Source: Saprospiraceae bacterium | GTDB taxonomy: Bacteria > Bacteroidota > Bacteroidia > Chitinophagales > Saprospiraceae | DNA: 64,000 nt | Assembly: GCA_022448945.1 (NCBI GenBank) | Contig: JAKVCV010000020.1 | Span: 22,077-86,076, forward strand | Direction: 5' to 3' | Shown here: positions 28,738 through 38,474 of the stretch, piece by piece | Layout of the letters: the number at the start of each line of letters is the position of its first letter | Numbering within the stretch: the first letter of the stretch is position 1 | The notes under the pieces: model-generated | The model's input: the letters and a program-made list of their open reading frames with translations, nothing else | The model's database searches: none | Told to the model about the DNA's origin: nothing | Made by a program: the position numbers and the translations under genes

Positions 28738-28842
28738 TAAGTTGATTCCGAAATATCAATAAAACTTTCGATTATTCTAAGAAAATATTGAGATATTATT
28801 GATAAAAGTGAACATATTAGCATTTTTTATGTAAAAGTTGTT

Positions 28843-28873
28843 CAAAAAAAAAACTAATGACATAAATCATTAG
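28843..28873 (-). terminator. Intrinsic terminator of the TBDT gene
   Basis: On minus, stem CTAATGA / TCATTAG (28854-28873) with a 6-base loop followed by a run of about ten T. It lies about 100 bases after the receptor stop. Confidence 0.75.
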
Positions 28874-28971
28874 CCTTTTATATCCTTTTCATATTAACCG
28901 ATGTCTAAAAATCTTACAACATTTTTATTCAAAATCTGCCAACTAAATAGAACCGTGAAATACGAAAACTA

Positions 28972-31359
28972 TTAGAATTTCAAATTTAAGTTAAGTGCAG
29001 GCATTATTGGGAGCTGATTTATTCTTTTGTATTCTATTCTGTCAAAATAAAAAATATTCTCTCTATTGTATACATTAGTGACACTAGCAGCAACTGTCAA
29101 TTTCATGTGTTTAACAAGATCAAATGTATATTTTATTGACACATCCAAACGATGATAAAAAGGCAGGCGCCCCTGGTTGATCTCTTCTTCATAGATAACA
29201 CCCAAATTTGCATTAGGTTCATTATTGTCAATAAGATAATTGGAACTAATTCCATTCATAAAAGTCTGATTAGCATAAAACCCTTGTGTACGTGTAAATG
29301 GAAATCCAGAACCCATATTCCAGCGAACTCCAATCTCAAATGGAAATTCTGTACGTTTTATTATCTTGTCTGATTCATTATTTTGTTTTTTAGGGCCGAT
29401 TCTAAATTTGTATGCACCAACAAAATTGACATTATGACGACGATCAAAATGAGCATAAAAAGTCTGAATTCCATCATTACGTGTTACGTACCCCAAAGAA
29501 TATGTTGCATATAAATACAATTGGTCTTTCTCAAAAGTAGCTGAGAAATCAATACCATATGCATCACCTGTTTCAGCTAAAAAGTTCTTTCCCACATCTC
29601 CAGCTTCCCGATTTCTGTTGAGAGAAACAATCTGGGGGAAATATTTGTAATAGGGTTCTAAATTAAGAGTGAGAAACTTGGTTATATCGATTTCAAACCC
29701 AGCAATAGCATGTATAGAGGTCTGCAACCTGCTTTTCATCTTTGTATAAATTCTATCTCCATTATCAGATACTTCCAGACTATATACACCATCGTCCGGC
29801 CCTCCCAAAAAACCAACAAATAAATTAACAACATCACGCTCATCAACAGAACTGATTAGATTTTGAGAATACATTCCCCCTGCAGCTTTAAATCGTAAGA
29901 AATCAGTAATATTCCATTTCAGCCCCAATCTTGGTTCTAATGCAACTTCTCCTAATGAAGCATAAGCCTGCATTCTCAAACTGGGTTCAATAACTAGCGT
30001 ACCAAAACGCCCTTTAAGGTGAACAAATAAAGCAGCTTCAATATTTGATTGTGGAGCATCTGCGTTCCCTTGAGTAACAGAGAGATCATTGCTAGTTGAA
30101 TACTCAAAATATGTTGACATACTATTTACCTCTACTCCAAAATTTATACTTCTGGATTTTGGCATATAATAAGTGAAATTCATATTCCCATTAAAACTTC
30201 CCACACCACTTGAACGCACTTTTGAACTAGCACCTTCCTCATTGAAAACAGCATCATATGTCGAATAGGCTAAAGTACCGTTAAGGACAAAATTTGCGCC
30301 TCCAGGAACAATTCGAAAATCAATACCTCCTCCTCCTGCGTTCCAGTCATATGAAGCAAGACCTGAAAAACGGACATTATCAGAATGATAAAAACCAAAA
30401 GCATCAAGACGACTTCCATTTGCAGCATTATATGAAATTTTTGCATGGCCATCCGTAAAATCATATGGCAAAACACCAAGATCATTAGCATAGCTATATA
30501 ATAGTGGTGATGTTTGTGTAAGGTAAGAATGTTTAACTGTCAATAAAAAAGACAAACTAGAACCATTATCTTCACTCAATTTTATTATAGGCCCTTCAAA
30601 AAGGCCTTTTGCAACAAATGGATTTACATTAAGCATTCCTGCAAATCTTGTTTTGTTTCCCTCTCTTGTTTTAATATCTACTATTGCTGATGAACGCCCA
30701 CCATATTGCGCACTAAAGCCACCTGTATAAACATCAGCAGTTCGAATAATATCCGTTTCAAAAACTGAAAAGAACCCAATGGAATGAAAAGCGTTAAACA
30801 AGGTCATTCCATCAAGCAAAATCCTATTTTGGACAGGTGCTCCTCCCCTAATATAAAGTTGTCCTCCCTGATCACCAGTAGTTACAACACCTGGTATAAC
30901 CTGTAAATATTGAGCAAAATCTGCTTCTCCTCCAGCTGCAGGAATTCTATTGATATCTTTGGGGGTAATACGTGTTACGGAAACCTGTACATCATTTTGG
31001 GCTGCTGATTTTTTTGCATCTACCTGTACTACATCCATCTCAGAAGTCGATTCTTCCATCAAAAAATTTTGGGTTACCATTTTCTTTCCAATAGAAACAA
31101 CAATACCAATGGAATCATATCCCAAATAAATTGTTTTAATGGTATAATCCCCAGGAGGAATTCCTATAATATTATAATCTCCATTAATATCAGACCCTGT
31201 AGTAAAATCTGTCCCCTCCAAAAAAATAATTGCACCAATTAAGGGCTCTCCAGTTCCTTTATCATATACAGTTCCCCTAACTCCACTCTTCTGTGCGCTT
31301 GAATATTGAGTAAGTAACAAAAAAGAAATAATCAACATTAAATTAAAAAATAACTTCAT
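28972..31359 (-). CDS. TonB-dependent receptor of the CarboxypepD-plug type
   Basis: 795 residues. Signal peptide 1-22, carboxypeptidase-like regulatory domain about 24-110, plug about 125-235 with QLYIRGGAPVQNRILLDG and the end motif GGRSSAIVDIKTREG, then a barrel to the C-terminus (ALNLNLKF). This conserved Bacteroidota receptor type has no known substrate. It is alone, transcribed toward the OmpA-domain gene with its own terminator. It has no SusD-like partner, so it is not a glycan-uptake pair. Confidence 0.92.
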   Translation of the reverse strand: MKLFFNLMLIISFLLLTQYSSAQKSGVRGTVYDKGTGEPLIGAIIFLEGTDFTTGSDINGDYNIIGIPPGDYTIKTIYLGYDSIGIVVSIGKKMVTQNFLMEESTSEMDVVQVDAKKSAAQNDVQVSVTRITPKDINRIPAAGGEADFAQYLQVIPGVVTTGDQGGQLYIRGGAPVQNRILLDGMTLFNAFHSIGFFSVFETDIIRTADVYTGGFSAQYGGRSSAIVDIKTREGNKTRFAGMLNVNPFVAKGLFEGPIIKLSEDNGSSLSFLLTVKHSYLTQTSPLLYSYANDLGVLPYDFTDGHAKISYNAANGSRLDAFGFYHSDNVRFSGLASYDWNAGGGGIDFRIVPGGANFVLNGTLAYSTYDAVFNEEGASSKVRSSGVGSFNGNMNFTYYMPKSRSINFGVEVNSMSTYFEYSTSNDLSVTQGNADAPQSNIEAALFVHLKGRFGTLVIEPSLRMQAYASLGEVALEPRLGLKWNITDFLRFKAAGGMYSQNLISSVDERDVVNLFVGFLGGPDDGVYSLEVSDNGDRIYTKMKSRLQTSIHAIAGFEIDITKFLTLNLEPYYKYFPQIVSLNRNREAGDVGKNFLAETGDAYGIDFSATFEKDQLYLYATYSLGYVTRNDGIQTFYAHFDRRHNVNFVGAYKFRIGPKKQNNESDKIIKRTEFPFEIGVRWNMGSGFPFTRTQGFYANQTFMNGISSNYLIDNNEPNANLGVIYEEEINQGRLPFYHRLDVSIKYTFDLVKHMKLTVAASVTNVYNRENIFYFDRIEYKRINQLPIMPALNLNLKF

Positions 31360-31961
31360 CAGTAATAATTTTTTATACGAATGTGATTGAGTATGTATAG
31401 ATAGGGTTATGATCTCAAAGAAACTAATAATTTAGTAATAATAATAAAAGGATAATAAAAACTCCCAACAAGAAAATACAAGTCACTAAATCCTTTTAAT
31501 TTTAAGAAACCCAATTAACCTAATTGGAGAAAACTTAAAATGTATAGTACAATATCTCTCTAAGTCAATCCATACATTTGATGCGCCAAGTTATACTTTT
31601 TTGATCTTTTAATAGAAAATTAGCAATAAGAAATTTTGAAAATTTGTCATAAATAAATCATTTTTTAATAAAAAACAAAACAATCAGATTTATGAACAAA
31701 CAATATTTCTGTTTTATAAATATTATTTATTAATAATACTATCGTAAGCATTTAGTTCTTGATTGCCAATTTTCTATTAAAAACAATTCAATTTAATTAC
31801 CATCAAATTTGGAGTTTTTAGGGTAAGACAAAAAATACTACATATTGAATATAAGTGTTCTATTTCAATTTTTTATGTATCTATATATATTAAACGGGTA
31901 ATTCGTTGTATCTTGTAACTCTATAAATATTTTAATCACGTCCAAAAAACTAGATTATAAG
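31360..31961. other. 602-base gene-free stretch with a long inverted repeat
   Basis: The longest gene-free stretch. It separates the divergent receptor and desaturase genes. The only structure seen is the inverted repeat at 31607-31627 and 31762-31782. No RNA gene or plausible frame recognised. Confidence 0.6.
31607..31782. repeat. 21-bp inverted repeat flanking a 134-base segment
   Basis: Arms TTTTAATAGAAAATTAGCAAT (31607-31627) and ATTGCCAATTTTCTATTAAAA (31762-31782) are complementary at 20 of 21 positions; the one mismatch becomes a G-U pair if read from the minus strand. The arms are AT-rich, which lowers significance. No flanking target-site duplication is obvious. Could be a MITE-like element or a large RNA hairpin. 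Confidence 0.55.
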
Positions 31962-32876
31962 ATGTGGGATTTTTTCAAACCTATACTCATCGACTTTCAA
32001 AACCCAGTTTTATATGCAATTCCTTTTTTTGCATTACTCTTGGGAATAGAAGTTTACGTAAACTACAAAGATCGATCTGACAACTATGTTTTCAAAGATG
32101 CGATGGCTAGTATATCCATGGGGTTGGGTTCTGTTATTATAGATGTCTTAACAAAATCAATTGCACTCATTGTATTTTATTGGATATACAATAATTATGG
32201 CATATTTAAAGATGAACTTAACTGGACAATACTAGCTTGGATTCTTTTATTTTTTATGGATGACATTACCTTTTATTGGCATCATCGTTTATCCCATCAG
32301 ATACGTCTTTTATGGGCTGCACATGTTAACCATCATTCGTCTATTCACTACAATCTGAGTACAGCTTTACGGCAGAGCTGGGCTGAGTTATTTTACAAAT
32401 ATACCTGGTATATCTGGTTACCATTATTAGGTTTTCCTCCCTTAATGATTCTAACACAACTTGCCTTCAGTCTAATTTATCAATTCTGGATACATACGAA
32501 ACATATTGATCGTTTCCCGCCAATTATTGAATATTTTTTCAATACACCTTCACACCATAGGGTACATCATGCTAAAAACATAAATTATTTAGACAAAAAC
32601 CATGCAGGAATTTTAATTATCTGGGATAGGATCTTTGGAACTTTCAAAGCTGAAGACCCTAATGAACCAGTAATTTATGGTATCACTAAAAATATTGAGA
32701 CATACAATCCACTTATTATTGCTACTCATGAGTTTGCTAATATTGCTAAGGACTTAAAAAAAGCTCCATCATTTGTTGACAAACTAAAATATTTATTTAA
32801 CCCACCAGGCTGGAGTCATGATGGTTCTAGCCTTACCGCTGAGCAAATGCGTAAAAATCAAGAAGAGCATAATTAA
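31962..32876 (+). CDS. Sterol desaturase / fatty acid hydroxylase superfamily enzyme
   Basis: 304 residues, integral inner-membrane, with the histidine clusters that bind the di-iron centre: His107-His108 and His112 (WHHRLSH), His121 with His124-His125 (HVNHH), His178 with His181 (IHTKH), and His198-His199 with His202-His203 (SHHRVHH), plus His214. Members use O2 and two electrons to hydroxylate or desaturate a lipid substrate. The substrate (fatty acid, sterol-like, carotenoid or ornithine lipid) cannot be told. The unknown membrane gene starts five bases after its stop, so they are one operon. A PaaE-like reductase 2 kb away could supply electrons. Confidence 0.93.
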   Translation: MWDFFKPILIDFQNPVLYAIPFFALLLGIEVYVNYKDRSDNYVFKDAMASISMGLGSVIIDVLTKSIALIVFYWIYNNYGIFKDELNWTILAWILLFFMDDITFYWHHRLSHQIRLLWAAHVNHHSSIHYNLSTALRQSWAELFYKYTWYIWLPLLGFPPLMILTQLAFSLIYQFWIHTKHIDRFPPIIEYFFNTPSHHRVHHAKNINYLDKNHAGILIIWDRIFGTFKAEDPNEPVIYGITKNIETYNPLIIATHEFANIAKDLKKAPSFVDKLKYLFNPPGWSHDGSSLTAEQMRKNQEEHN

Positions 32877-32881
32877 TAAAA

Positions 32882-33895
32882 ATGAATTCAATTATATTAA
32901 CCAAGTCATGGAAAGTATTTATTACTGAAGTGTTCCGTAGCCCTCAAAGCTATATTTTTTGGTTGGTTGTTTTTCTTTTTGTTCTATTTTTACTTTCAAG
33001 ATTCAGAAATAGAATGGAAGAACGTGGTGTTAATAAAGCGATCTATATATCCCGGGGTTTAGTAGGCTCACTCATAGCCTTTATTATCGCTCCAATTGTT
33101 TTTTATATTATGCTAAATATTGTGGCACTAGTACACAATGTAGCTATTATTGATGTTAGTTTTCTTACAGATTGGATAGGTTTAACAATAAGCTCTTATT
33201 GGTGGTTATTAAAGTGTTTTTTTGGTAGTGTTAGTGTGTCGTTTGCAAAAGAAATATATAGCGTAAACTCTATTATTCGTATTTTGTGGATTATTTTACC
33301 TATATCTTTTATCTGGTTGAGAATGTCAAAAACAAAAATTGGTAAGTTGTTTTTGATTCCATTAATTATTGGTGTTTTAGTTATAACAAGATACAAAACT
33401 GCACCTACAACATTTATTACTGAAGACAAAGAATTGGTCAAACATATCCCACTGCTAAATAGATTTGCCCTTAATCAGAATGATGCAGACATAAACACAA
33501 CCCAAATTCTAAGTGTACAACACAAACAGTTGATTACCATTGGATTATTTGCTGTAATTGCAATTGGTTTGGTTGTAGGATTAATTTTCAAATATAGGGT
33601 GATTGGCCTTTTTATTTCACTTATTGGTCTTCTTGGATTTATTTTAATAGCACCCCATGATATAGAACTTAATAACAAACATCCAGATTACCTGATTGAT
33701 ATAGACAGTTTAGTTTCCCGAATGGATAGTCTTTACTTTATTAATGGGGAAAGTATTGATGTTTATCAAATAAGTCTCCAGATCGAATCAGCGTTTAATG
33801 CCAGAATAGAAGCCGGAGATATGATCCAATTCCCTGATTCATTATGCACAAAGTATGAGGCATACTTTTTCGATAGATGTCATAATGAAAACTAA
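32882..33895 (+). CDS. Polytopic membrane protein of unknown function
   Basis: 337 residues with about six hydrophobic segments (about 25-43, 58-82, 95-112, 135-150, 158-168, 215-255) and a soluble C-terminal tail of about 65 residues that ends in YEAYFFDRCHNEN. There is no recognised catalytic motif. Its start five bases after the desaturase stop indicates translational coupling, so it may be an accessory or substrate-presenting partner of the desaturase. I do not recognise a family. Confidence 0.8.
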   Translation: MNSIILTKSWKVFITEVFRSPQSYIFWLVVFLFVLFLLSRFRNRMEERGVNKAIYISRGLVGSLIAFIIAPIVFYIMLNIVALVHNVAIIDVSFLTDWIGLTISSYWWLLKCFFGSVSVSFAKEIYSVNSIIRILWIILPISFIWLRMSKTKIGKLFLIPLIIGVLVITRYKTAPTTFITEDKELVKHIPLLNRFALNQNDADINTTQILSVQHKQLITIGLFAVIAIGLVVGLIFKYRVIGLFISLIGLLGFILIAPHDIELNNKHPDYLIDIDSLVSRMDSLYFINGESIDVYQISLQIESAFNARIEAGDMIQFPDSLCTKYEAYFFDRCHNEN

Positions 33896-34095
33896 CAGAT
33901 TGATCATACCACTTTATAAATCAAAAAAACGACTTAAACAAATCTAGTTTTTAACCTAAGTTCTTGGTTTATTATTTATGATATAGAAACTAATTTATAT
34001 TAATTTTTTGTATTTTTGATTGAAGTAAGTCATAGAGAAATTCTGCTCAAAGATTATAAGTTTTTGATGCTCTGACCATAAAAATATTATATTAG

Positions 34096-34695
34096 ATGGG
34101 AAGAAAACCATTAGACAAAGAACGCGTTGATGATCCTTTTGTAAAGGATGCATGGGTAAAAAAACTTGCTACGCTATATCTTCAATATGGTTTAGGCAAG
34201 TTCACAATGGATATTATTGCCAAAAAACTTAATATAAGTAAAGCAACTCTTTACAAGTATTTTGCATCAAAAGATGAAATTATTGATGCAGTAATACAAT
34301 ACAAAATTCAGGAAATCATTTCTTTTGAAAACTTACTTACAGATGATAATATAGATTTCTCAGAACGCTTTTTTGAAATTATAAAAAAAGCATCAATTAT
34401 GTTAGCAGAAATATCAGGACAATTTCTTCACGACACAAAAATCAAACACCCAGAGCTTTTTCTTAAACTGAATACTTTTCAGGACCGAGCTTTAAATGTT
34501 GCTGAAAAATTCTATCAGCAAGGAATCGAAAATGGTGTTCTAAAAAATATTAACCCTAAAATATTAGCCCTTACTGATAAAATGTTTATTCAGGCTGTTT
34601 CAAACCCTCGTTTTTTACAAGAACATGGTATTTCTATTAAAGAAGCATTTGAAACCTATTTCCAAATGAAAAGCAAAGGTATATTTATCTCTTAA
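34096..34695 (+). CDS. TetR-family transcriptional regulator
   Basis: 199 residues. N-terminal helix-turn-helix at about 25-65: LYLQYGLGKFTMDIIAKKLN followed by ISKATLYKYFASKDEII, the standard TetR signature. The C-terminal helices (about 80-195) form the ligand-binding part and vary. It sits between the desaturase pair and the PaaE-like reductase with no other candidate target nearby, so it may control both. A TATTTTTG box lies at 34011-34018 upstream of its ATG. Ligand unknown; lipid or CoA esters are common for the family. Confidence 0.93.
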   Translation: MGRKPLDKERVDDPFVKDAWVKKLATLYLQYGLGKFTMDIIAKKLNISKATLYKYFASKDEIIDAVIQYKIQEIISFENLLTDDNIDFSERFFEIIKKASIMLAEISGQFLHDTKIKHPELFLKLNTFQDRALNVAEKFYQQGIENGVLKNINPKILALTDKMFIQAVSNPRFLQEHGISIKEAFETYFQMKSKGIFIS

Positions 34696-34781
34696 ATGCA
34701 ATAACTACTATTAACATAAATCATCTTCCAAATCTTTTATAATTGCAGTTGATTATAAGCTGTCTTATAACATTTTTTTTT

Positions 34782-34789
34782 TAATTTTG
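34782..34789 (+). promoter_or_regulatory. Candidate -7 box for the PaaE-like reductase
   Basis: TAATTTTG matches TAnnTTTG, 46 bases before the ATG. No -33 element at a standard distance. Confidence 0.33.
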
Positions 34790-34835
34790 TGATTCATTAT
34801 AGATTCATTTCCAAGCCTAAATCACAAAAAAAATA

Positions 34836-35948
34836 ATGGCTGATACAAATTTTTATACATTAAAAGTAAAAAAAGTCGAAGCAGAAACTGATAAAGCAGT
34901 TGTGCTAACATTTGAAGTTCCAAACAACTTAAAAGATAAGTTTATATATAAACATGGTCAATACCTTACTTTAAAATTCAACTTTAAAGGTAAAGGTGAA
35001 CGCCGAGCTTATTCACTTTGTTCCAGTCCAAGTGTAGATGAAGATTTAAAAATTGGTGTTAAACGGGTATATAAAGGGCTAGTTTCAAATCATATTAATG
35101 ATAATGTAAAGGAGGGTATGGAAATAGATATCATGCCACCTCAAGGTCATTTTACAACCGAAATTGACCCTGATCAAACAAAAGATTATTTTCTTTTTTG
35201 TTCTGGTTCGGGTATCACTCCTATGTTATCAATCCTAAAAACCATTTTAGAAGAAGAACCCAAAAGTCAGGTTTGTATATATTATGGAAACAAAAGTGAG
35301 GATAGTATAATGTTCAAGAATGAACTTGCTCAATTAGAAAATCGCTATTCTAATCAATTTAAAATCATTCATACTTTAACCCAGCCCAAAATTCGTAAAG
35401 AAGGTGGCATATTTGGCTTGTTTACGAAAAAAATTATTGACTGGAAAGGAATGAAAGGGCGTATTGATGCCAAGAGAATTAAAGAAATTATTTTAGAAAA
35501 CCGCAGAGGAACTACACCAATAGAATGTTTTATGTGTGGCCCAGAAGGAATGATGCGTACAGCTGAAGATTGCCTTAAAACAATGGGTATCGATGATGAA
35601 AATATTCATGTTGAATGGTTTCTTCCTGCAGAAGGTGACTCAAAAGAAAAAATAAAAGATACAAATAGTAAGGGTGCAAAAGCTACTGTTACAATGAACG
35701 GCAAAACAATAGCGCTTAATCTTTTACCTAATGAATCAATTCTTGATGGACTTTTACGTATCGACGAAGACCCACCCTACTCATGTATGAGTGGTGCTTG
35801 TTCTACTTGTGTCTGTAAACTTGTTAGCGGGGAAGCTGACATGGAGCGATGTTTGGCATTAAGTGACGATGAAGTAAAAAATGGTTTTATCCTCAGCTGC
35901 TCTGCCATACCTACATCAGATGAAATAGAGGTGAATTATGATGTTTGA
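34836..35948 (+). CDS. PaaE-like ferredoxin--NADPH oxidoreductase
   Basis: 370 residues in the order FAD domain, NAD(P) domain, C-terminal [2Fe-2S] ferredoxin. The FAD motif is RRAYSLCSSP, the pyridine motif SGSGITPMLS and the later CMCGPEGMM-type FMCGPEGMMR. The plant-type cluster ligands are Cys317, Cys322, Cys325 and Cys355, matching C-x4-C-x2-C-x29-C. Homologues pass electrons from NAD(P)H to oxygenases and desaturases (PaaE in phenylacetyl-CoA epoxidation, others with acyl-lipid desaturases). No paaABCD genes are here, so a membrane desaturase partner is more likely. Cytoplasmic. TetR gene lies 141 bases upstream. Confidence 0.95.
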   Translation: MADTNFYTLKVKKVEAETDKAVVLTFEVPNNLKDKFIYKHGQYLTLKFNFKGKGERRAYSLCSSPSVDEDLKIGVKRVYKGLVSNHINDNVKEGMEIDIMPPQGHFTTEIDPDQTKDYFLFCSGSGITPMLSILKTILEEEPKSQVCIYYGNKSEDSIMFKNELAQLENRYSNQFKIIHTLTQPKIRKEGGIFGLFTKKIIDWKGMKGRIDAKRIKEIILENRRGTTPIECFMCGPEGMMRTAEDCLKTMGIDDENIHVEWFLPAEGDSKEKIKDTNSKGAKATVTMNGKTIALNLLPNESILDGLLRIDEDPPYSCMSGACSTCVCKLVSGEADMERCLALSDDEVKNGFILSCSAIPTSDEIEVNYDV

Positions 35949-36003
35949 TCTACTTGGAGCTTACAATAATAATTTGTTATAAATAGATCTATATTGCCTT
36001 TTT

Positions 36004-37356
36004 CTACTCTGACATAAACTGTTCTTTCACTACCAGATAATCAGGTATATGTTTATGATGCCACTTTTTTATAACCTTACCATCCTTAAGTAATAATAAA
36101 CCAGGGTTGGCACGTATTATTGTTTTTATCAATTTATCATCAGCGGTCATAAATTCATAAGCACCATTGACCTCATGCCTAAATGCATCAATATTTTGTT
36201 TTCCAGTATAATAATAAAAAGCCCGCGTTTTAATTCCATCTTTTTCTGCGGTAGAAACGAGACTACTAATTTTTTTATAAGCTTCTTTATCTGTTTTTGT
36301 CAAATCACCACTAAGTACTAGAAAATTATAATCACTTTCTTCTAGAATTTCAGGGAATTCAAAATACTGAATTTGTGAATTGCAACCTTCATGTATAATT
36401 TTACTTTGAGTTTTATCACTTTGGATTTCCCATATAGTCTTACCATTAACATCTTTATCTACCCACAAATAAGGATGATCGGCAATTTCGTTTGAATTAA
36501 TAATTTTTTCTTCAGAAGATTCATTGTTTTTGTAAGTATATATAGTTTCAGTAACTGGCACGTTCGCTGCGCAATCTTCTTTAGCCTTACGCAAATCCAA
36601 TCCTTCTGCAAACGGTCTGAAATCTACCATAGGTTTATCAAGATAATAATTCTGAAAACAGAACCATGAAGACAGACCAATAAAAAGAAGGCATATCAAA
36701 GTTCTTAACTTTAATGGCCCTATTTTTTTTGCTTGAGGCACCAACTCTTTTAAATTCGATGTCTTTAGCATTAGATAAAAGGATAGAATTAATAATAAAA
36801 TATCCTTACAAAAAGTTTCAATTGGTTTTAACTTTAAAAAGTCTCCAAAACAACCACAATCTGTTATCCGAATATTAGAATCGCTAAAAGCTTCCCATTT
36901 AGCAAACTCTAAAATACCTACCTCATTTGGTTTTGATGTATATCCGGTTAAATAATTAAAACCCGTTAAAAAAGTAAAAAACAGAATCATAAGAAAAGTA
37001 AGGCGTGTAGTTCTTTGTTGCCCTATACCCAATATGAGACACAATCCAAGTACTACTTCCAGAACCAACATAACAAGAGAAAAAACAAGTGCATTTTCAT
37101 GCATAGTATCCATGAATGGCAAACCCTGCGCTTGGAACTCTGTGAAATAATCTTGCATTTTATAAGCTGTCCCCAATGGGTCAACTGCCTTAACAAGACC
37201 TGAAAAGACTAAAAGTGAACCAACAAAATATTGTATATACCATTTAACAGGATGGGTTACAGAATGTTGTTTTAATTTGGAGTGACCAACTCCAAAAATA
37301 GCCCAAATAGCTAAAGCAACAATTCCGATATAAAGAAACAAAGTATAAACTGTCAT
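36004..37356 (-). CDS. BT_3928-type membrane protein (DoxX/MauE-like with a C-terminal soluble domain)
   Basis: 450 residues. The N-terminal half has six to seven membrane segments, including FVGSLLVFSGLVKAVDPLGTAYKM and GCFGDFLKLKPIETFCKDILLL, with the Cys-Gly-Cys pair in ITDCGCFGDF as in MauE/DoxX-like disulfide-type proteins. The C-terminal half (about 255-450) is a thioredoxin-like region with no CxxC that I can see. Bacteroidota BT_3928 family members are conserved beside folP, DUF1599 and tpiA; the DUF1599 gene is indeed just upstream here. Exact role not established. Confidence 0.87.
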   Translation of the reverse strand: MTVYTLFLYIGIVALAIWAIFGVGHSKLKQHSVTHPVKWYIQYFVGSLLVFSGLVKAVDPLGTAYKMQDYFTEFQAQGLPFMDTMHENALVFSLVMLVLEVVLGLCLILGIGQQRTTRLTFLMILFFTFLTGFNYLTGYTSKPNEVGILEFAKWEAFSDSNIRITDCGCFGDFLKLKPIETFCKDILLLILSFYLMLKTSNLKELVPQAKKIGPLKLRTLICLLFIGLSSWFCFQNYYLDKPMVDFRPFAEGLDLRKAKEDCAANVPVTETIYTYKNNESSEEKIINSNEIADHPYLWVDKDVNGKTIWEIQSDKTQSKIIHEGCNSQIQYFEFPEILEESDYNFLVLSGDLTKTDKEAYKKISSLVSTAEKDGIKTRAFYYYTGKQNIDAFRHEVNGAYEFMTADDKLIKTIIRANPGLLLLKDGKVIKKWHHKHIPDYLVVKEQFMSE

Positions 37357-37406
37357 GTTTGTATCATTAATTTATCTAAAAAACAAAGTTTTAAAATTGA
37401 TAACGA

Positions 37407-37955
37407 CTATTCTCCTTCCTCTGAAATCTTAATTAATGCAAAAACAGCATAATTAATAATATCCTGATAATTCGCATCAAGACCTTCAGAGACTAAAGTT
37501 TTTCCCATATTATCTTCTATCTGTTTAGCACGAAAAATTTTCATCAAAATCAGATCTGTTAAAGAACTTCTACGCATATCTCTCCACGCTTCACCATAAT
37601 CATGGTTTTTAGCTTTCATCAACTCAAAGGTTTCATCATGATATTTATCGTATAAAGAAGCAACAACTTGTTCTTCCAACTCCAAAGGTGCATCATCGTT
37701 AAGCTCCAATTGTATCAAAGCCATTATGCAATAATTAACCAAACCAATATATTCACTTTTTACTCCTTCATCGACTTTCATCAGTCCATTTTCTTCGATA
37801 CTACGAATACGTTTTGCTTTGATAAATAACTGATCAGTCAAAGAAGATGTTCGTAAAATACGCCAAGCTGTTCCATAATCTTTATTTTTATTCAGGAAAA
37901 GGCTCCGGCAATTTGCGGTTTCAATAAGGTATTGTTCAAAAGTGTGTTCAGACAC
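37407..37955 (-). CDS. DUF1599 protein with two repeated domains
   Basis: 182 residues made of two copies of an about 85-residue unit: copy 1 NKDYGTAWRILRTSSLTDQL and copy 2 NHDYGEAWRDMRRSSLTDLI, each followed by an RIRSIE/RAKQIE segment. This matches DUF1599 (nucleotide modification associated domain 1). Its function in Bacteroidota is unknown. It is 50 bases upstream of the BT_3928-type gene in the same direction, the usual neighbour pair. Cytoplasmic. Confidence 0.93.
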   Translation of the reverse strand: MSEHTFEQYLIETANCRSLFLNKNKDYGTAWRILRTSSLTDQLFIKAKRIRSIEENGLMKVDEGVKSEYIGLVNYCIMALIQLELNDDAPLELEEQVVASLYDKYHDETFELMKAKNHDYGEAWRDMRRSSLTDLILMKIFRAKQIEDNMGKTLVSEGLDANYQDIINYAVFALIKISEEGE

Positions 37956-38096
37956 AGTATTTTCAATTAATATAGGTTAAAAAATGATTGCTATTTAGAA
38001 GGATAATAGTAATGGTTATAGAACAACAACAATATTATTTGTTCTTAGTACAAAACCAAAGATACAAATTAGAAACAAATAGCTTAGTTAAATAAA

Positions 38097-38282
38097 TTAT
38101 AAAATCTTTGTCAGGTCATTTTCTAAACCACGCAATTTATTTTTGCAGTGCTCTATTAGTTTTTGTGCATGTTGAACATGACTAAGCAAATCATCAAGAC
38201 TAGTTCCCTGACCATCAACCAGATTTACTATTTTGTTTAAATCAGACAAAGCATCTTCATATTTTTCAGGCAAAGAATCCAT
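38097..38282 (-). CDS. xseB: Exodeoxyribonuclease VII small subunit
   Basis: 61 residues, the normal XseB size. The sequence KYEDALSDLNKIVNLVDGQG followed by SLDDLLSHVQHAQKLIEHCK and the closing KLRGLENDL is the small-subunit signature. It binds XseA to form the nuclease that degrades single-stranded DNA. xseA is not in this window, so the subunits are encoded apart. Separate from the DUF1599 gene by about 140 bases. Confidence 0.9.
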   Translation of the reverse strand: MDSLPEKYEDALSDLNKIVNLVDGQGTSLDDLLSHVQHAQKLIEHCKNKLRGLENDLTKIL

Positions 38283-38474
38283 ATTACTTTTTATTTAGAT
38301 TTTTAGTGTTTTGAAACATGAATTTAGTGGTTTTGTTTATCTTGTTCAATTAAATGTAAGAATAATTAAGGAATATACAACAGCTACTGTTATTCTGTTT
38401 TGAAGAACTTCAATTTATAATTAATAATCTCTAAAAAAGATTCTACCTCATTTCTTTATCATTTTTAATACGCC

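Larger units (their letters stand above)
28628..28971. other. 344-base gene-free stretch upstream of the OmpA-domain gene
   Basis: Holds a terminator for the upstream receptor (28843-28873) and a TACTTTTG box (28730-28737, minus) about 100 bases before the OmpA-domain ATG, with the leader between. Nothing else recognised. Confidence 0.5.

Noticed and set aside
28972..31359. SusC-type glycan receptor
   Set aside because: No SusD-like lipoprotein gene follows, and length and plug fit the general receptor type.
34836..35948. Phenylacetate degradation reductase (paaE proper)
   Set aside because: No paaABCD genes nearby; the neighbours point to lipid desaturation instead.
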